From Mesorhizobium sp. B4-1-3 (GTDB lineage Bacteria; Pseudomonadota; Alphaproteobacteria; Rhizobiales; Rhizobiaceae): DNA of 64,000 bases. Below the pieces are notes generated by a model. That model worked only from the letters and a program-made list of their open reading frames with translations, had not been told where the DNA came from and did no database searches. Of the stretch, positions 9,421 through 18,349 are shown one piece after another; the stretch's first letter is position 1, and each line of letters starts with the position of its first letter. The stretch covers positions 16,665 to 80,664 of the forward strand of contig NZ_VFTG01000023.1 of assembly GCF_006439355.1 (NCBI RefSeq), read 5' to 3'. The position numbers and the translations under genes were made by a program.

Positions 9421-10506
9421 ATGGCCCCTGACCGCAGCGCCGACCAGCGTAAGATCATCCATGTCGACATGGATGCGTTCTACGCGTCGGTCGAACAGCG
9501 CGACAATCCGGACCTGCGCGGCAGGCCGCTTGCCGTTGGCGGGGCCGCCGCGCGTGGCGTGGTGGTTGCCGCAAGCTACGAGGCTCGCGCTTTCGGCGTT
9601 CGCTCCGCGATGCCGTCCGTCACGGCAAAGCGCAAATGCCCCGAGCTGGTCTTCGTGCCGCCCCGCTTCGACATTTACCGGTCGGTCTCGGCCCAGATCC
9701 GCGAGGTGTTTGCCGAACACACCGATCTCATCGAACCGCTCTCGCTCGACGAGGCCTATCTCGACGTGACGCAGAACAGGCTCAACATTTCGTCCGCCGC
9801 GACGATCGCCGAGATGATCAGGGCGAAGATCCTGCTGGTGACCGGTCTCACCGCTTCCGCCGGCATCTCTTACAACAAGTTCCTCGCCAAGATGGCGTCC
9901 GACCAGAACAAGCCAAACGGCCAGTTCGTGATCACGCCCCGCCATGGGCCGGCCTACGTGGAGACGTTGCCGGTCAAGAAATTTCATGGTGTCGGTCCCG
10001 CGACCGCCGCCAAGATGGAGGCGCTGGGCATTGAGACCGGCGCCGATCTCAAGGACCGCTCGCTTGCCTTCCTGCAGCAGCATTTCGGCAAGTCGGGGCT
10101 CTGGTATTATCAGATCGCGCGCGCCATCGACGAGCGAGCGGTCGAGCCGGATCGGCCGCGCAAATCGATCGGCGCCGAGGATACGTTCGCAGCCGATATC
10201 TTCGAGTTCGCTGCAGCAAGCGCCGAACTTAGGCCGCTGACAGCCAAGGTCTGGGCACACTGCGAAGGCAAGGGCATCCGCGGCCGGACGATCACGCTGA
10301 AGGTCAAATTTGCCGATTTCCAGCAGATCACGCGCAGTCGCACCGTGTCGGTGCCAATCGAGCTCTCTGAGCTCGACCGTCTTGCAGCCGATCTCCTGAG
10401 GTCGGTATTTCCAGTACAGAAGGGGATCCGGCTGCTGGGCGTCACGCTTTCGTCGCTAGGCGATGTGTTCCCGCCGGAACAACGGCAACTTCGGTTCGAA
10501 CTTTAG
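9421..10506 (+). CDS. dinB: DNA polymerase IV (DinB)
   Basis: 361 aa, normal for Y-family DinB. The active-site motif HVDMDAFYASVEQRDNP lies near the N terminus and the second acidic motif is PLSLDEAYLDV. These are followed by helix-hairpin-helix DNA contacts (KKFHGVGPATAAKM) and the little-finger domain (ADTFAADIFE-like region). It performs translesion synthesis. I see no LexA box directly upstream, so its control may differ from the SRAP pair. It closes a run of six DNA repair genes on the plus strand. Confidence 0.96.
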   Translation: MAPDRSADQRKIIHVDMDAFYASVEQRDNPDLRGRPLAVGGAAARGVVVAASYEARAFGVRSAMPSVTAKRKCPELVFVPPRFDIYRSVSAQIREVFAEHTDLIEPLSLDEAYLDVTQNRLNISSAATIAEMIRAKILLVTGLTASAGISYNKFLAKMASDQNKPNGQFVITPRHGPAYVETLPVKKFHGVGPATAAKMEALGIETGADLKDRSLAFLQQHFGKSGLWYYQIARAIDERAVEPDRPRKSIGAEDTFAADIFEFAAASAELRPLTAKVWAHCEGKGIRGRTITLKVKFADFQQITRSRTVSVPIELSELDRLAADLLRSVFPVQKGIRLLGVTLSSLGDVFPPEQRQLRFEL

Positions 10507-10701
10507 GACGGCCGCGAAAAGAAACGCGGCAGCCCAGCTCTGCGGATCAGCCCGCGTGTTGTCGCCGATGTCCATTTCCGGAAACGGAGCTGTTCGAGCG
10601 AGCTTGTCGCCAAGACGCGCCTCAGATGTGGCGACCGAGACGCCCAGAACCTGCAATTCACGTGTAGTGCCATGGCGCAACACAAAGAGGTGGCGCCACA
10701 T
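10456..10701 (-). CDS. Hypothetical 81-aa protein overlapping the dinB end
   Basis: An 81-aa open frame running antisense into the last 51 bases of dinB. It contains a plausible hydrophobic patch (SWAAAFLFAAVL) and begins MWRHLFVLRHG, but I recognise no domain. Codon third positions are moderately GC-rich, as expected of a gene, yet the overlap with dinB would also produce this. No convincing ribosome site was seen. Treat as a possible gene only. Confidence 0.35.
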   Translation of the reverse strand: MWRHLFVLRHGTTRELQVLGVSVATSEARLGDKLARTAPFPEMDIGDNTRADPQSWAAAFLFAAVLKFEPKLPLFRREHIA

Positions 10702-10746
10702 AAATGCCCCCTGCTGCCCGCGGCGCAGAAGCGTGTTTCTTTTCGG

Positions 10747-10980
10747 TCAGTGGACTGCCTTCTTTTTGTCAGTAGCCTTGGGCTGCCCTGATTTGCCCTT
10801 TGCGGCAGCGTCTTTCGAGTGGGCCGACATCGCCGGAGCGGCGCCGGTCTTTTTGGCAGATGTCGACGTGGCAGCGGCCTTCTTCGGAGCCGCCTGCTCC
10901 GGCGCCCCCTTTTTTGCAGGCCTCTTTTTCGGCTCCTCCTTGGAAGAGAAAATGCCGGTAATGCTGTCAAGGATGGACAT
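10747..10980 (-). CDS. Small Lys/Ala-rich histone-tail-like protein
   Basis: 77 aa from the ATG at 10980, chosen because GAGGG precedes it; the frame extends 21 codons further upstream without family-like sequence. After a short hydrophobic start (MSILDSITGIFSSKE) the remainder is almost entirely Lys, Ala, Pro and Ser, including KKRPAKKGAPEQAAPKK. Such low-complexity basic tails resemble eukaryotic H1 or bacterial AlgP-like tails and suggest binding to DNA or another polyanion. Function unknown; it is a single-gene unit between dinB and the sugar locus. Confidence 0.65.
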   Translation of the reverse strand: MSILDSITGIFSSKEEPKKRPAKKGAPEQAAPKKAAATSTSAKKTGAAPAMSAHSKDAAAKGKSGQPKATDKKKAVH

Positions 10981-11218
10981 GGTTTTGCCCTCTGTTGAAT
11001 TTGATAAAACAATACCGACTGCCGGGAAATTGTTCCATGTCAATCAGCTTCCGCTAATGGAGCAGCAATCACCTCGTGATATTAATTGAATTCGAATGAT
11101 TGCGTAGAGTTCGGACGCGTAAGCCAGCCGGCGGAGGTCTCCGTCGAAAGCGCCTGCGTCCCTCCTCTCGAAAGCATCCGAGCCGTAACGAAACGCTTGG
11201 CGCGTGCGCAAGGTCCGC

Positions 11219-11872
11219 TCATGCAATGTCTCCATAGGCGGCATCATGGAAGGCAATCTCCAGCGCCTGGACGCGGCCGAAGACGGCGCTGAGCCGAGCC
11301 TGCCCTGCATCATCGAGGCTGGCACCCCCCTGATCGACCTGCTGCCTCAGCCATCCAGCCTGCTTGGCGAAGGTATCGCCGGCGTGCATGGCGATCCACT
11401 CCTTGAGCAGGGGATCGGCGATTGTCGCGGCGGCGACACGCTTCGACCAGGTCCAGTACATCCATTCCGCCGCAAACATCGCAACGATGATGTCGAGGAA
11501 CGCTCCCTTCTCGGCTATGTCCAGCATCCCGGAGCAGAACGCCTTCACGCGCGGATCGCTTAGATCGAAGGTGCTGGGACCGATGGCACGGGCCGCCAGT
11601 GTCCTTTCGAAATAGGCGATCTGCTGGTTGGCAAGATCGTCCAGCACGGCGATCAGCCAGCGCTTCTGTTCGATGCGGCTGGCCTTGGCGGTGGCAAGTG
11701 CGAAGATGGAGATGGCCGTATCCACGAAGGCGCCCTCGTAGACCAGATAGCGGTCGAACACCTCGCACGGCAGAAGACCGCCTTCGATTTCCGTGGTGAA
11801 GCGGTGGCGAACCATGGCGTCGAAGACGGCCTCGTTTTCGCGCAAAATGCGCTCCGATAGCGTTTCGCCCAT
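11219..11872 (-). CDS. TenA/thiaminase II family protein
   Basis: 217 aa. The start at 11872 is preceded by GAGGGG, which overlaps the stop of the btpA-like gene upstream. The all-helical TenA fold is indicated by SERILRENEAVF, the YFERTLAARAIGPSTF region, AFCSGMLDIA with a Cys in the expected region, and AAEWMYWTWSKR. TenA proteins hydrolyse aminopyrimidines in thiamine salvage, but many members of this subgroup have other, unknown substrates. Being the last gene of a sugar locus argues for a role specific to that pathway rather than thiamine salvage; this is inference. Confidence 0.75.
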   Translation of the reverse strand: MGETLSERILRENEAVFDAMVRHRFTTEIEGGLLPCEVFDRYLVYEGAFVDTAISIFALATAKASRIEQKRWLIAVLDDLANQQIAYFERTLAARAIGPSTFDLSDPRVKAFCSGMLDIAEKGAFLDIIVAMFAAEWMYWTWSKRVAAATIADPLLKEWIAMHAGDTFAKQAGWLRQQVDQGGASLDDAGQARLSAVFGRVQALEIAFHDAAYGDIA

Positions 11873-11876
11873 CCCC

Positions 11877-12719
11877 TCAGGCTCCCAGAGCCGGCTCGGC
11901 CGCGGCGCGGAAGGCACGTACGCGCTCGATGTCGACCGGATTCCACCACACGCCGCCTGACTTCAGCGACGAGGCGACGATGACGCCACTTGTGCGCTTG
12001 AGGATCTCTACGACATTAGTCTTGTCCACGCCCGAGCCGACCAGCAGCGGCAGTTGCGTGGCGGCGGCGATCTCCTCGATTTCCTCGATGGTCGCCGCAT
12101 TGCCGGTCCGCTGGCCGGTGGCGATTACGCCGTCGGCATCAAAAAAGGCGAGGTCGCGCGTCAACTCGGCAATGGTGCGATCGGCGACGATGGCGTGGCT
12201 GCCGTGCTTGACGTGGCTGTCGGCGAAGACCTTGATGTGCTCGGCCCTAAGAAGGGAACGATAACGCATGGCCTCCGCCGCGCGGCCTTCCATGAAGCCC
12301 TCATTGGCGACATAGGCGTTTGCCCATTGGTTCACACGGATGAACTTCGCGCCTCCCGCCAGCGCGATGGCAAAGGCCGGTATTGGTGCGTTGGCAAGCA
12401 CATTGATGCCAAGCGGCACGCCGACGGCACGCGCGATGCGATCGGTGACGATCGACATGAAAGCAGCCGTCTCATAGCCGATGTCCTCAGGCTTGGAGAA
12501 TGGCACGTCGCCATGGTTTTCGATCATCAGACCATGCATTCCGCCGTCGATAAGGGCTTCGGCATCTCGCATGCAGGTATCGTAGATTGTTTCCATATCC
12601 GCGCCGCGATAACGGGGGGCACCGGGGAAAGCCGGGCAATGAATCATGCCGATCAGCGCCTTGTCGCGCCCGAATATTTCCCTTATGGCGCTGGCGGAAT
12701 TGTCCGAGATTTGCTGCAT
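11877..12719 (-). CDS. BtpA/SgcQ family TIM-barrel protein
   Basis: 280 aa, normal for BtpA. I chose the ATG at 12719 because AAGGA sits seven bases upstream; an ATG at 12746 would overlap the divergent kinase start. Family motifs include IGMIHCPAFPGAPRY, MIENHGDVPFSK, PLGINVLANAP, KFIRVNQW and LLVGSGVD. BtpA was named for photosystem I biogenesis, but most homologues sit in sugar-catabolic operons (for example sgcQ) and are predicted TIM-barrel enzymes. It is followed five bases later by the tenA-like gene, so the pair is an operon. Confidence 0.85.
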   Translation of the reverse strand: MQQISDNSASAIREIFGRDKALIGMIHCPAFPGAPRYRGADMETIYDTCMRDAEALIDGGMHGLMIENHGDVPFSKPEDIGYETAAFMSIVTDRIARAVGVPLGINVLANAPIPAFAIALAGGAKFIRVNQWANAYVANEGFMEGRAAEAMRYRSLLRAEHIKVFADSHVKHGSHAIVADRTIAELTRDLAFFDADGVIATGQRTGNAATIEEIEEIAAATQLPLLVGSGVDKTNVVEILKRTSGVIVASSLKSGGVWWNPVDIERVRAFRAAAEPALGA

Positions 12720-12744
12720 TTCAAAGTCCTTCGGAAGAGTGTTC

Positions 12745-13644
12745 ATGCATGCGTATGTCATAGGCAATGTGGCGGTCGACGAGACCATCCGGGTCGAACA
12801 GTGGCCATCGGCCGGTGCCTCGATCTTCGGCAACCATGGCTCCAGCGATCTCGGCGGAAAGGGCGCAAACCAAGCGGTGGTCATGGCACGCTGCGGCCTC
12901 GGCACCACCCTCGTGACGCCGGTGGGTGTGGATTTCCGCGCCCAGAGCATTGCCGAGCGGCTTGCCGCCGAGCCAGTCGAATGCCGGCTCCTGCGACAGG
13001 ACGGCCGGAGCAGCGACTTCTCCATCATATTCACAACTCCCGACGGAGAGAACGCCATCGTGACCACGACGGACGCGGCCGAGAACCTTCGGCTCGAGGA
13101 CGCGCTGCTTGCCATCCGCGAAGCACAGCCGGGCGACCTGGCGGTCTTGCAGGGCAATCTGAGCGAGGCGACGACAGAGGCGCTGTTGCGCGAAGCGCGC
13201 CGGCGCAGCATCGTCACAGCCTTCAACCCCTCGCCGCTCAGACCCTCCTTCCAGGATCTGTGGCCGCTGGTGGACATCGCCTTCCTCAATGCCGGGGAGG
13301 CGATGGCGCTGACCGGCGCGTCGAGCGAGGCGGCCGCCGCCGTGCTGCATGCGCGCGGGGTCCGCGATGTGGTGCTGACGCTCGGCGCAGATGGCGCCCT
13401 GCTCAGCGGCGGCAGTGCCCCGCTGCGGGTGCCCGCGGTGCCCGCAAACGTCGTCGACACCACCGGCGCGGGGGATACGTTTATGGGCGTAACCCTGGCC
13501 TCCGCGTTCCTGCGTGGCGCCCGCCTTGACGAACTGGCGCTGACCCACGCGGCGCGAGCGAGCGCACTTACCGTGTCGCGGAAAGGCACGCTGGGCGCCT
13601 TTCCAAGCGTGGAGGAAATGAGAGCGATCCTGGCGCAACTTTGA
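12745..13644 (+). CDS. PfkB/ribokinase family sugar kinase
   Basis: 299 aa from the ATG at 12745 (MHAYVIGNVAVDE), preceded by GGAAG. Signature 1 is visible as GNHGSSDLGGKGANQAVV and signature 2 as DTTGAGDTFMGV, where the Asp is the catalytic base. It presumably phosphorylates the sugar brought in by the neighbouring ABC transporter. It is the only plus-strand gene in the locus: its start lies 25 bp from the btpA-like start and its stop two bases from the end of the gene at 13647, so it is wedged antisense between two minus-strand units. Confidence 0.92.
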   Translation: MHAYVIGNVAVDETIRVEQWPSAGASIFGNHGSSDLGGKGANQAVVMARCGLGTTLVTPVGVDFRAQSIAERLAAEPVECRLLRQDGRSSDFSIIFTTPDGENAIVTTTDAAENLRLEDALLAIREAQPGDLAVLQGNLSEATTEALLREARRRSIVTAFNPSPLRPSFQDLWPLVDIAFLNAGEAMALTGASSEAAAAVLHARGVRDVVLTLGADGALLSGGSAPLRVPAVPANVVDTTGAGDTFMGVTLASAFLRGARLDELALTHAARASALTVSRKGTLGAFPSVEEMRAILAQL

Positions 13645-13646
13645 GG

Positions 13647-14420
13647 TCAGCGCTCGGCGGTCAGCCAGCCGAGAATGTTCTTCCACAGCCTGCCATAGCC
13701 TTCCCAGGCACAGAAGGCCGGCGACAGCCAGTGCGGGCCGATGTCAGAGGTCCAGGCCGCCGTGCGACCCTTGCCGTAGCTGCCGACCACAAGCAGGGGG
13801 AAGCCACCCTGGTCCTGCGGCAGCCGGGCAAGCAACTCGACGTGCGAATCCGAGCGAAGTTCAACCTCGTTGACGCCAAGCAGCGGCGGCCAGGCTTGGC
13901 CGGTCAGCCCCGCCATGACCGGATGATCCCTGCCGATGATCTCGGCTACCGTGCCCTCGGGTATCTCGACGCGATCGTCATAGGGCAAGCAGGTGACAGG
14001 CAGTGTGTCTTCCACCGGCGTGCGGCGCCAGCGGGCCTTGCCGTCGATGCCCTGGAAAGAGAAGTAGCCGCCGACCATGAGCAGACCGCCGCCCTTCTCA
14101 ACCCAGGCCTTGAGCAGTTTCAGCCGGTTCGGCACGGTGCGCGAATGCAGCCACACCTCGGGCGGCAGAAGCAGCGAATTTGCTCCGATATCGGATAGGA
14201 TGATGCCGTCATAAATGTCCAGCCCCGCCATCTCGAAGGGCAACTTCTCCACCGCTTCGTGCGCCGGCATGTAAGTCAGCTCATAGTCTGAGCCTTGAAG
14301 CGCCTTTACCAGCGGCTCGGCGCCAAGATGGAAGGTGACCGAGCCGAATTGGTCGAAGCCCTTGTAGTGAGTGGCTGAACTTACCCAGCTTTCGCCGACC
14401 AGGAGAACCTTCTTTGCCAT
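13647..14420 (-). CDS. Glutamine amidotransferase-like protein (PF07090 type)
   Basis: 257 aa from the ATG at 14420 (MAKKVLLVGESWVSSATHYK); the frame continues upstream but without family sequence. It has the class I amidotransferase-like flavodoxin fold: GIILSDIGANSLLLP, KGGGLLMVGGYFSFQG, and HPVMAGL toward the end. The catalytic Cys of true glutaminases is not apparent after LLMVGGY, so it may be a ThuA-like, non-glutaminase member. It is encoded 43 bases after the phosphotriesterase-like gene and likely forms the end of the lacI-transporter operon. Confidence 0.78.
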   Translation of the reverse strand: MAKKVLLVGESWVSSATHYKGFDQFGSVTFHLGAEPLVKALQGSDYELTYMPAHEAVEKLPFEMAGLDIYDGIILSDIGANSLLLPPEVWLHSRTVPNRLKLLKAWVEKGGGLLMVGGYFSFQGIDGKARWRRTPVEDTLPVTCLPYDDRVEIPEGTVAEIIGRDHPVMAGLTGQAWPPLLGVNEVELRSDSHVELLARLPQDQGGFPLLVVGSYGKGRTAAWTSDIGPHWLSPAFCAWEGYGRLWKNILGWLTAER

Positions 14421-14463
14421 GTCGTCTTTCGCTTTCTTCAGTGGGAAATTGGCGCCTTCATGG

Positions 14464-15534
14464 TCACGCCGACGCGTCGAAGACCGAGCGCGGATTGTCA
14501 TGCACGAGCCGCTTCAGCGCGGCCTCCGCCACGCCATGTCGCCGCAGGCGCGGAAGGAAGTGCTTCGGCACGTAGGCATAGCCGTTGCCGCCATAATGGG
14601 TGAGCATCATCTTCAGGAACACGTCGTGAGAGATCAGGATGCGATCCAAATAACCGGCGTCGATCAAGCGCACGATGCCGCACGCCGCCTCGTCGTCGCT
14701 CGGACACTGCACCTGCTGGTCGGCATAAAAGAAATCCATGCCGATCATGTCGTATGCGATGAAGGCGCCGCGAGCGGCCAATGACGATTGGTAGGCGAAA
14801 TCGGCATGCGAGGGGTTCATGTGGCACAGCACCGTGTGGCGCAGCTCCGCCCCCTCCTCCTCGACGATGTCGAGCACCTTATGGCCGAAACGGAACCAGC
14901 CGGGCAGATGCACCATCAGCGGCAGCCCTGTCAGCTGCTGGGCGCGTGCGGCTCCGCGCAGCGACTTCTCTTCGCTTCTTGTAAAATCGGCAGAAACGCC
15001 AATCTCGCCGATCAACCCGATCCTCACTCCGCTGCCGTCAACGCCGTCTACCGCCTCGCGCACGATCTCGGCGGCGATATCGTCGGCTGACATCGACGCC
15101 ACCTTGGCCGGTTGGGAGGATGCGAGGTAGTAGCCGGCGCCCATGACGATGTTGAGCCCGCTCGCCGCCGAGATCCGGCGCATGGCCAGAGGGTCGCGAC
15201 CGATGCCCTGGCAGGTGGGCTCGACCACCGTGCGCCCGCCGACGGCGGCGAACTGCTTCAGTTCCTCTACTGCCAGGGGCTCGTCGTCCAGCGTGATGTT
15301 GTGGCGGTTGACGAAAGGATCCTGGCGCAGCTCCGACAGTATCTCCATGCACACGAACCCGCCGGCCAGATATTGCCGCTCCGGCTCCTTGGGCCTGTTC
15401 CACCAGCAAAGGCAATCGTTGAGCACATGCTCGTGCATGAGCGTCATGCCAAGGTCGGCGGCGGCGACCGGGCCGGCCACCGTCATCACCTTGCCCGAGC
15501 GCACATGCGCCTCGGAGAGCGGTGCGGTCGTCAT
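14464..15534 (-). CDS. Phosphotriesterase/lactonase family metal-dependent hydrolase
   Basis: 356 aa. The start at 15534 overlaps the permease stop (ATGA). The amidohydrolase TIM barrel is marked by the metal-binding MHEHV near the N terminus, VVEPTCQGIGRDP, GLIGEIGVS, LMVHLPGW, LCHMNPSH and ILISHDVFLK with the last metal Asp. The residue that is a carboxylated Lys in classical phosphotriesterases appears to be the Glu of VVEPT, a known subgroup variation. In sugar operons such enzymes usually act as lactonases or sugar-phosphate hydrolases; the substrate here is unknown. Confidence 0.87.
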   Translation of the reverse strand: MTTAPLSEAHVRSGKVMTVAGPVAAADLGMTLMHEHVLNDCLCWWNRPKEPERQYLAGGFVCMEILSELRQDPFVNRHNITLDDEPLAVEELKQFAAVGGRTVVEPTCQGIGRDPLAMRRISAASGLNIVMGAGYYLASSQPAKVASMSADDIAAEIVREAVDGVDGSGVRIGLIGEIGVSADFTRSEEKSLRGAARAQQLTGLPLMVHLPGWFRFGHKVLDIVEEEGAELRHTVLCHMNPSHADFAYQSSLAARGAFIAYDMIGMDFFYADQQVQCPSDDEAACGIVRLIDAGYLDRILISHDVFLKMMLTHYGGNGYAYVPKHFLPRLRRHGVAEAALKRLVHDNPRSVFDASA

Positions 15535-16544
15535 TTTGCTTTGCCTCCCGCTTTGCCCGGCAGCCGGAACTTGGCGTTGAAGATGCGGGTGTTCAGCCAG
15601 ATGGCGATCAGGATGATCGCGCCAGTGACGATCTGGGTGAAGAAGGGTGAAATGTGCATCAGGATAAGGCCATTGCCGATCACGGCGATGGTGAGCGTAC
15701 CGAGCAGGGTGCCAAGGATGGTGCCGCGCCCACCCATCAGCGAGGTGCCGCCAAGGACAACGGCTGCGATCACTTGCAGTTCGAAGCCGACGGCCGCGTT
15801 GGACGAACCCGAGCCAAGACGAGCGGCAATAAGCAGGCCAGCGACGGCGCAGGAAATACCCGAGATCATGTAGACCGAAGCGATGACCCAGCGCGCCGGC
15901 ATGCCGACGCGACGCGCCGCTTCCATGTTGGAGCCGACGGCCACCACCTGCCGTCCGTAGCGGGTCGAGCGGATCGTGACATAGCCGACGATGGCGACGA
16001 CCACAGCAATGAGTGCGGGAACGGGGATGCCGAGGATTTCGCCGCGGCCCAACATGAGGAAGCCTGGAGCGTTCTCGATCGGGATCGAATAGCCCTGGGT
16101 CAGATACAGAGCCAGCCCGCGCAGGATGGAAAGGCCGGCGAGCGTGACGATGAAGGCTGGCACGTCCTGATAGGCGACGAACCACCCTTGCCCGAGACCC
16201 ATAAATGCGCCGAGCACCAGCATGGCCAGCACCGTGGCGGGCCATGGCAGGCCTGCAGCCACCAGGATGGCAGCAAGGGCATTGACCAATGCCACCTGGG
16301 AGCCGACCGACAGGTCGATGCCAGCCGTGATGATGACGAAGGTCATCGCCACCGCGACGATCAAGATGGGCGCGGCCTGTCGCAGAATGTTGAGAATGTT
16401 GCCAACGGTGAGAAAGGTGCTCGTGCCGACGGCAAAGAAGACGATGCAAGCGAAGAAGAAGATCGCGATGGAGAGGATCTGGGCGTTTTCAGTGAGGAAG
16501 TCGGCCCATGGCGAGCCTTTCGCTCTTTCGGTGTAGACGGTCAT
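15531..16544 (-). CDS. Sugar ABC transporter permease (RbsC/FrcC-like)
   Basis: 337 aa with about ten predicted membrane segments, full length for the RbsC family. Typical features include the hydrophobic start ILSIAIFFFACIVFFAVG, VAMTFVIITAGIDLSVGSQ and GRGTILGTLLGTLTIAVIGNGL. It forms the membrane channel for the sugar bound by the protein encoded at 17350. Both ends overlap neighbours by four bases, placing it firmly in a coupled operon with the ATPase and the phosphotriesterase-like gene. Confidence 0.95.
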   Translation of the reverse strand: MTVYTERAKGSPWADFLTENAQILSIAIFFFACIVFFAVGTSTFLTVGNILNILRQAAPILIVAVAMTFVIITAGIDLSVGSQVALVNALAAILVAAGLPWPATVLAMLVLGAFMGLGQGWFVAYQDVPAFIVTLAGLSILRGLALYLTQGYSIPIENAPGFLMLGRGEILGIPVPALIAVVVAIVGYVTIRSTRYGRQVVAVGSNMEAARRVGMPARWVIASVYMISGISCAVAGLLIAARLGSGSSNAAVGFELQVIAAVVLGGTSLMGGRGTILGTLLGTLTIAVIGNGLILMHISPFFTQIVTGAIILIAIWLNTRIFNAKFRLPGKAGGKAK

Positions 16545-17353
16545 TGATGTGCGCCTTCTCCGACGATGAGCTTGACGATGTCTTCGAGGTCCGTTTCACC
16601 GATGCGGCGCTCGGCAACCTTGGCGCCTTCATACATGACGGCGATGCGGTCGCAGACGCGAAACAGGTCCTGAAGGCGATGGGTGATGAGGATGACCGAA
16701 ACGCCGCGCGCCTTGACGCGGTTGATCAGCGCCAGCACTGCTTCGACTTCCGCTACGGCGAGCGCCGAGGTGGGCTCGTCCATGATCAGCACCTTCGGGT
16801 TGAAGGCAGCCGCGCGGGCTATGGCGATTGCCTGCCGCTGACCGCCGGATAGCTTCTCCACCTTGGCAGTAAGGCGAGGAATGCGGATCTCAAGCGCCTC
16901 CAGCATGCCGCGTGCGCCTTCGAGCATGGCGTTGTGATCGAGGAAGGGCCCCTTCGTGCGCTCTCGCCCAAGAAAGAGATTGCCTACCACGTCGATATGA
17001 TCGCACAGGGAAAGGTCCTGAAAGACCATCTCAATGTTGCGCGCACGCGCGTCCGCCGGCCCCGAGAGCACCACCGGCTGGCCTTCTATGGTGATGGTGC
17101 CGCCATCGGGAATGTAGGTGCCCGATATGATCTTGGTCAGCGTCGACTTGCCGGCCGCGTTGTCGCCGACCAGACCGAGACACTCACCCGGATAGATGTC
17201 GAGATCGACACCCCGAAGCGCCTGGTGCGAGCCGAAGGTCTTGACGATGCCGCGCAACGAGACCCGCGGCGCGGCACCGTCGGGGAGCCCGCCGGCAGGC
17301 CGGGGGGAAGTCCCCCCGGCGGCGGCAGACATTGTGGCCCGCTGCTGGCTCAT
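16541..17353 (-). CDS. Sugar ABC transporter ATP-binding protein, single domain (FrcA-like)
   Basis: 270 aa. It has one nucleotide-binding domain, unlike RbsA with two, which matches the FrcA type of rhizobial fructose importers. Walker A is GLVGDNAAGKSTL, the ABC signature is KLSGGQRQAIAIARA, and Walker B is VLIMDEPTSALAV. About 24 residues of Gly/Pro-rich linker precede the domain. It starts four bases inside the binding-protein gene and ends four bases inside the permease gene. Confidence 0.95.
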   Translation of the reverse strand: MSQQRATMSAAAGGTSPRPAGGLPDGAAPRVSLRGIVKTFGSHQALRGVDLDIYPGECLGLVGDNAAGKSTLTKIISGTYIPDGGTITIEGQPVVLSGPADARARNIEMVFQDLSLCDHIDVVGNLFLGRERTKGPFLDHNAMLEGARGMLEALEIRIPRLTAKVEKLSGGQRQAIAIARAAAFNPKVLIMDEPTSALAVAEVEAVLALINRVKARGVSVILITHRLQDLFRVCDRIAVMYEGAKVAERRIGETDLEDIVKLIVGEGAHQ

Positions 17354-18309
17354 TTGAAGACGGCCCGGTATGGCTCGACATTGTCCTTGGTGACGATCGT
17401 CACGGGCACCGCGACGTTCTTATCCACGCTGCCGCCCTTGGTGATGGTGTCGAGCGCTTTTACCGCGGCCTCGCCCATGCCGGCAGGGTCCTGCTGCACG
17501 ACCGCCGCCACGTAGCCCTTGTCGATGCCCGCGATTGCTTGCGCGGTCAGGTCCCAGCCGAAGATCTTGATCTGGTCCTGCTTGCCCTGGCTCTCCACGG
17601 CCGCGATAGCACCGAGCAGCGCCGGTTCGCCAGTGGCGTAGATGGCGTTCATGTCGGGATTGCCGGTGATCAGATTTTCAGCAGCGGCAAGGGCCGTGTC
17701 CTGCACGTTCTGGCCATCGACCACCGCGACCGTTTCGATTCCGTCCTTGCCCTTGATGGCGTCCTCGAAGCCCTTCTGCCGCACGTTCTGGATATAGGAG
17801 TTGAGGGCGCCGACGATCCCGATCTTGGCCTTGCCACCCATGTTGGCCTTAACATAGTCGAGGAAATGCGCACCCATGTCGGCACCGGCCTTGGCGTTAT
17901 CGACGCCGATCTGCGCTTTTTGCGGACCCTTGGGCAGGATGGCGTCGATCGCCACCACCGGAATTTTGGCGTCCGCCGCCTGGTTGACAGCCGCCATGAT
18001 GCCGTTGACGTCGATCGCCACGACAATAAGGCCGTTCACCTTCTGCTGGATGTAGGTCTCGATGGCGCTGTTTTGGGCCGCGGCGTCGTTGTTGGCGTTG
18101 AAGATGACCAGCTTGGCGCCGAGGGCGTCGGCCGCCTTCTGTGCGCCTTGGTTGATCTGGTTGAAGAACAGGGCCTGCTGGTTGATCTGCACCAGGGCGT
18201 AGGTCTTTTGGTCTTGCGCCACGGCAGGCGAAACCGCCCCGGCGAAGAGGCCTAGTGCGGTAAAGCCGATGGCTGCGGCGAAGGTTCTGCGGGTAGTGGT
18301 CAAGGTCAT
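17350..18309 (-). CDS. Periplasmic sugar-binding protein (RbsB/FrcB-like)
   Basis: 319 aa from the ATG at 18309, supported by GGAGGAG upstream; the frame extends further without signal-peptide character. A clear signal peptide (RRTFAAAIGFTALGLFAGAVSPAVAQ) with an Arg pair precedes a periplasmic-binding type I fold: IFNANNDAAAQ, VVAIDVNGI, GVDNAKAGADMGAHF, NAIYATGEPALLGA. It is likely the receptor that defines the substrate of the locus. It is the first structural gene after lacI, which ends 40 bases upstream, so it may also be expressed from its own promoter. Confidence 0.95.
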   Translation of the reverse strand: MTLTTTRRTFAAAIGFTALGLFAGAVSPAVAQDQKTYALVQINQQALFFNQINQGAQKAADALGAKLVIFNANNDAAAQNSAIETYIQQKVNGLIVVAIDVNGIMAAVNQAADAKIPVVAIDAILPKGPQKAQIGVDNAKAGADMGAHFLDYVKANMGGKAKIGIVGALNSYIQNVRQKGFEDAIKGKDGIETVAVVDGQNVQDTALAAAENLITGNPDMNAIYATGEPALLGAIAAVESQGKQDQIKIFGWDLTAQAIAGIDKGYVAAVVQQDPAGMGEAAVKALDTITKGGSVDKNVAVPVTIVTKDNVEPYRAVFK

Positions 18310-18349
18310 ATTCGATTCTCCTCCGTGAAGTTTTTCTTCCATTGCCGAC

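Noticed and set aside
11877..13589. A 570-codon frame suggesting an N-terminally extended BtpA-like protein
   Set aside because: The extension is antisense to the kinase gene and low in protein-like character; a good ribosome site precedes the ATG at 12719.
14464..16449. A 661-codon minus-strand frame seemingly fusing the permease region to the phosphotriesterase-like gene
   Set aside because: Only the part after 15534 has family sequence; the first 300 codons are an out-of-frame reading of the permease gene.
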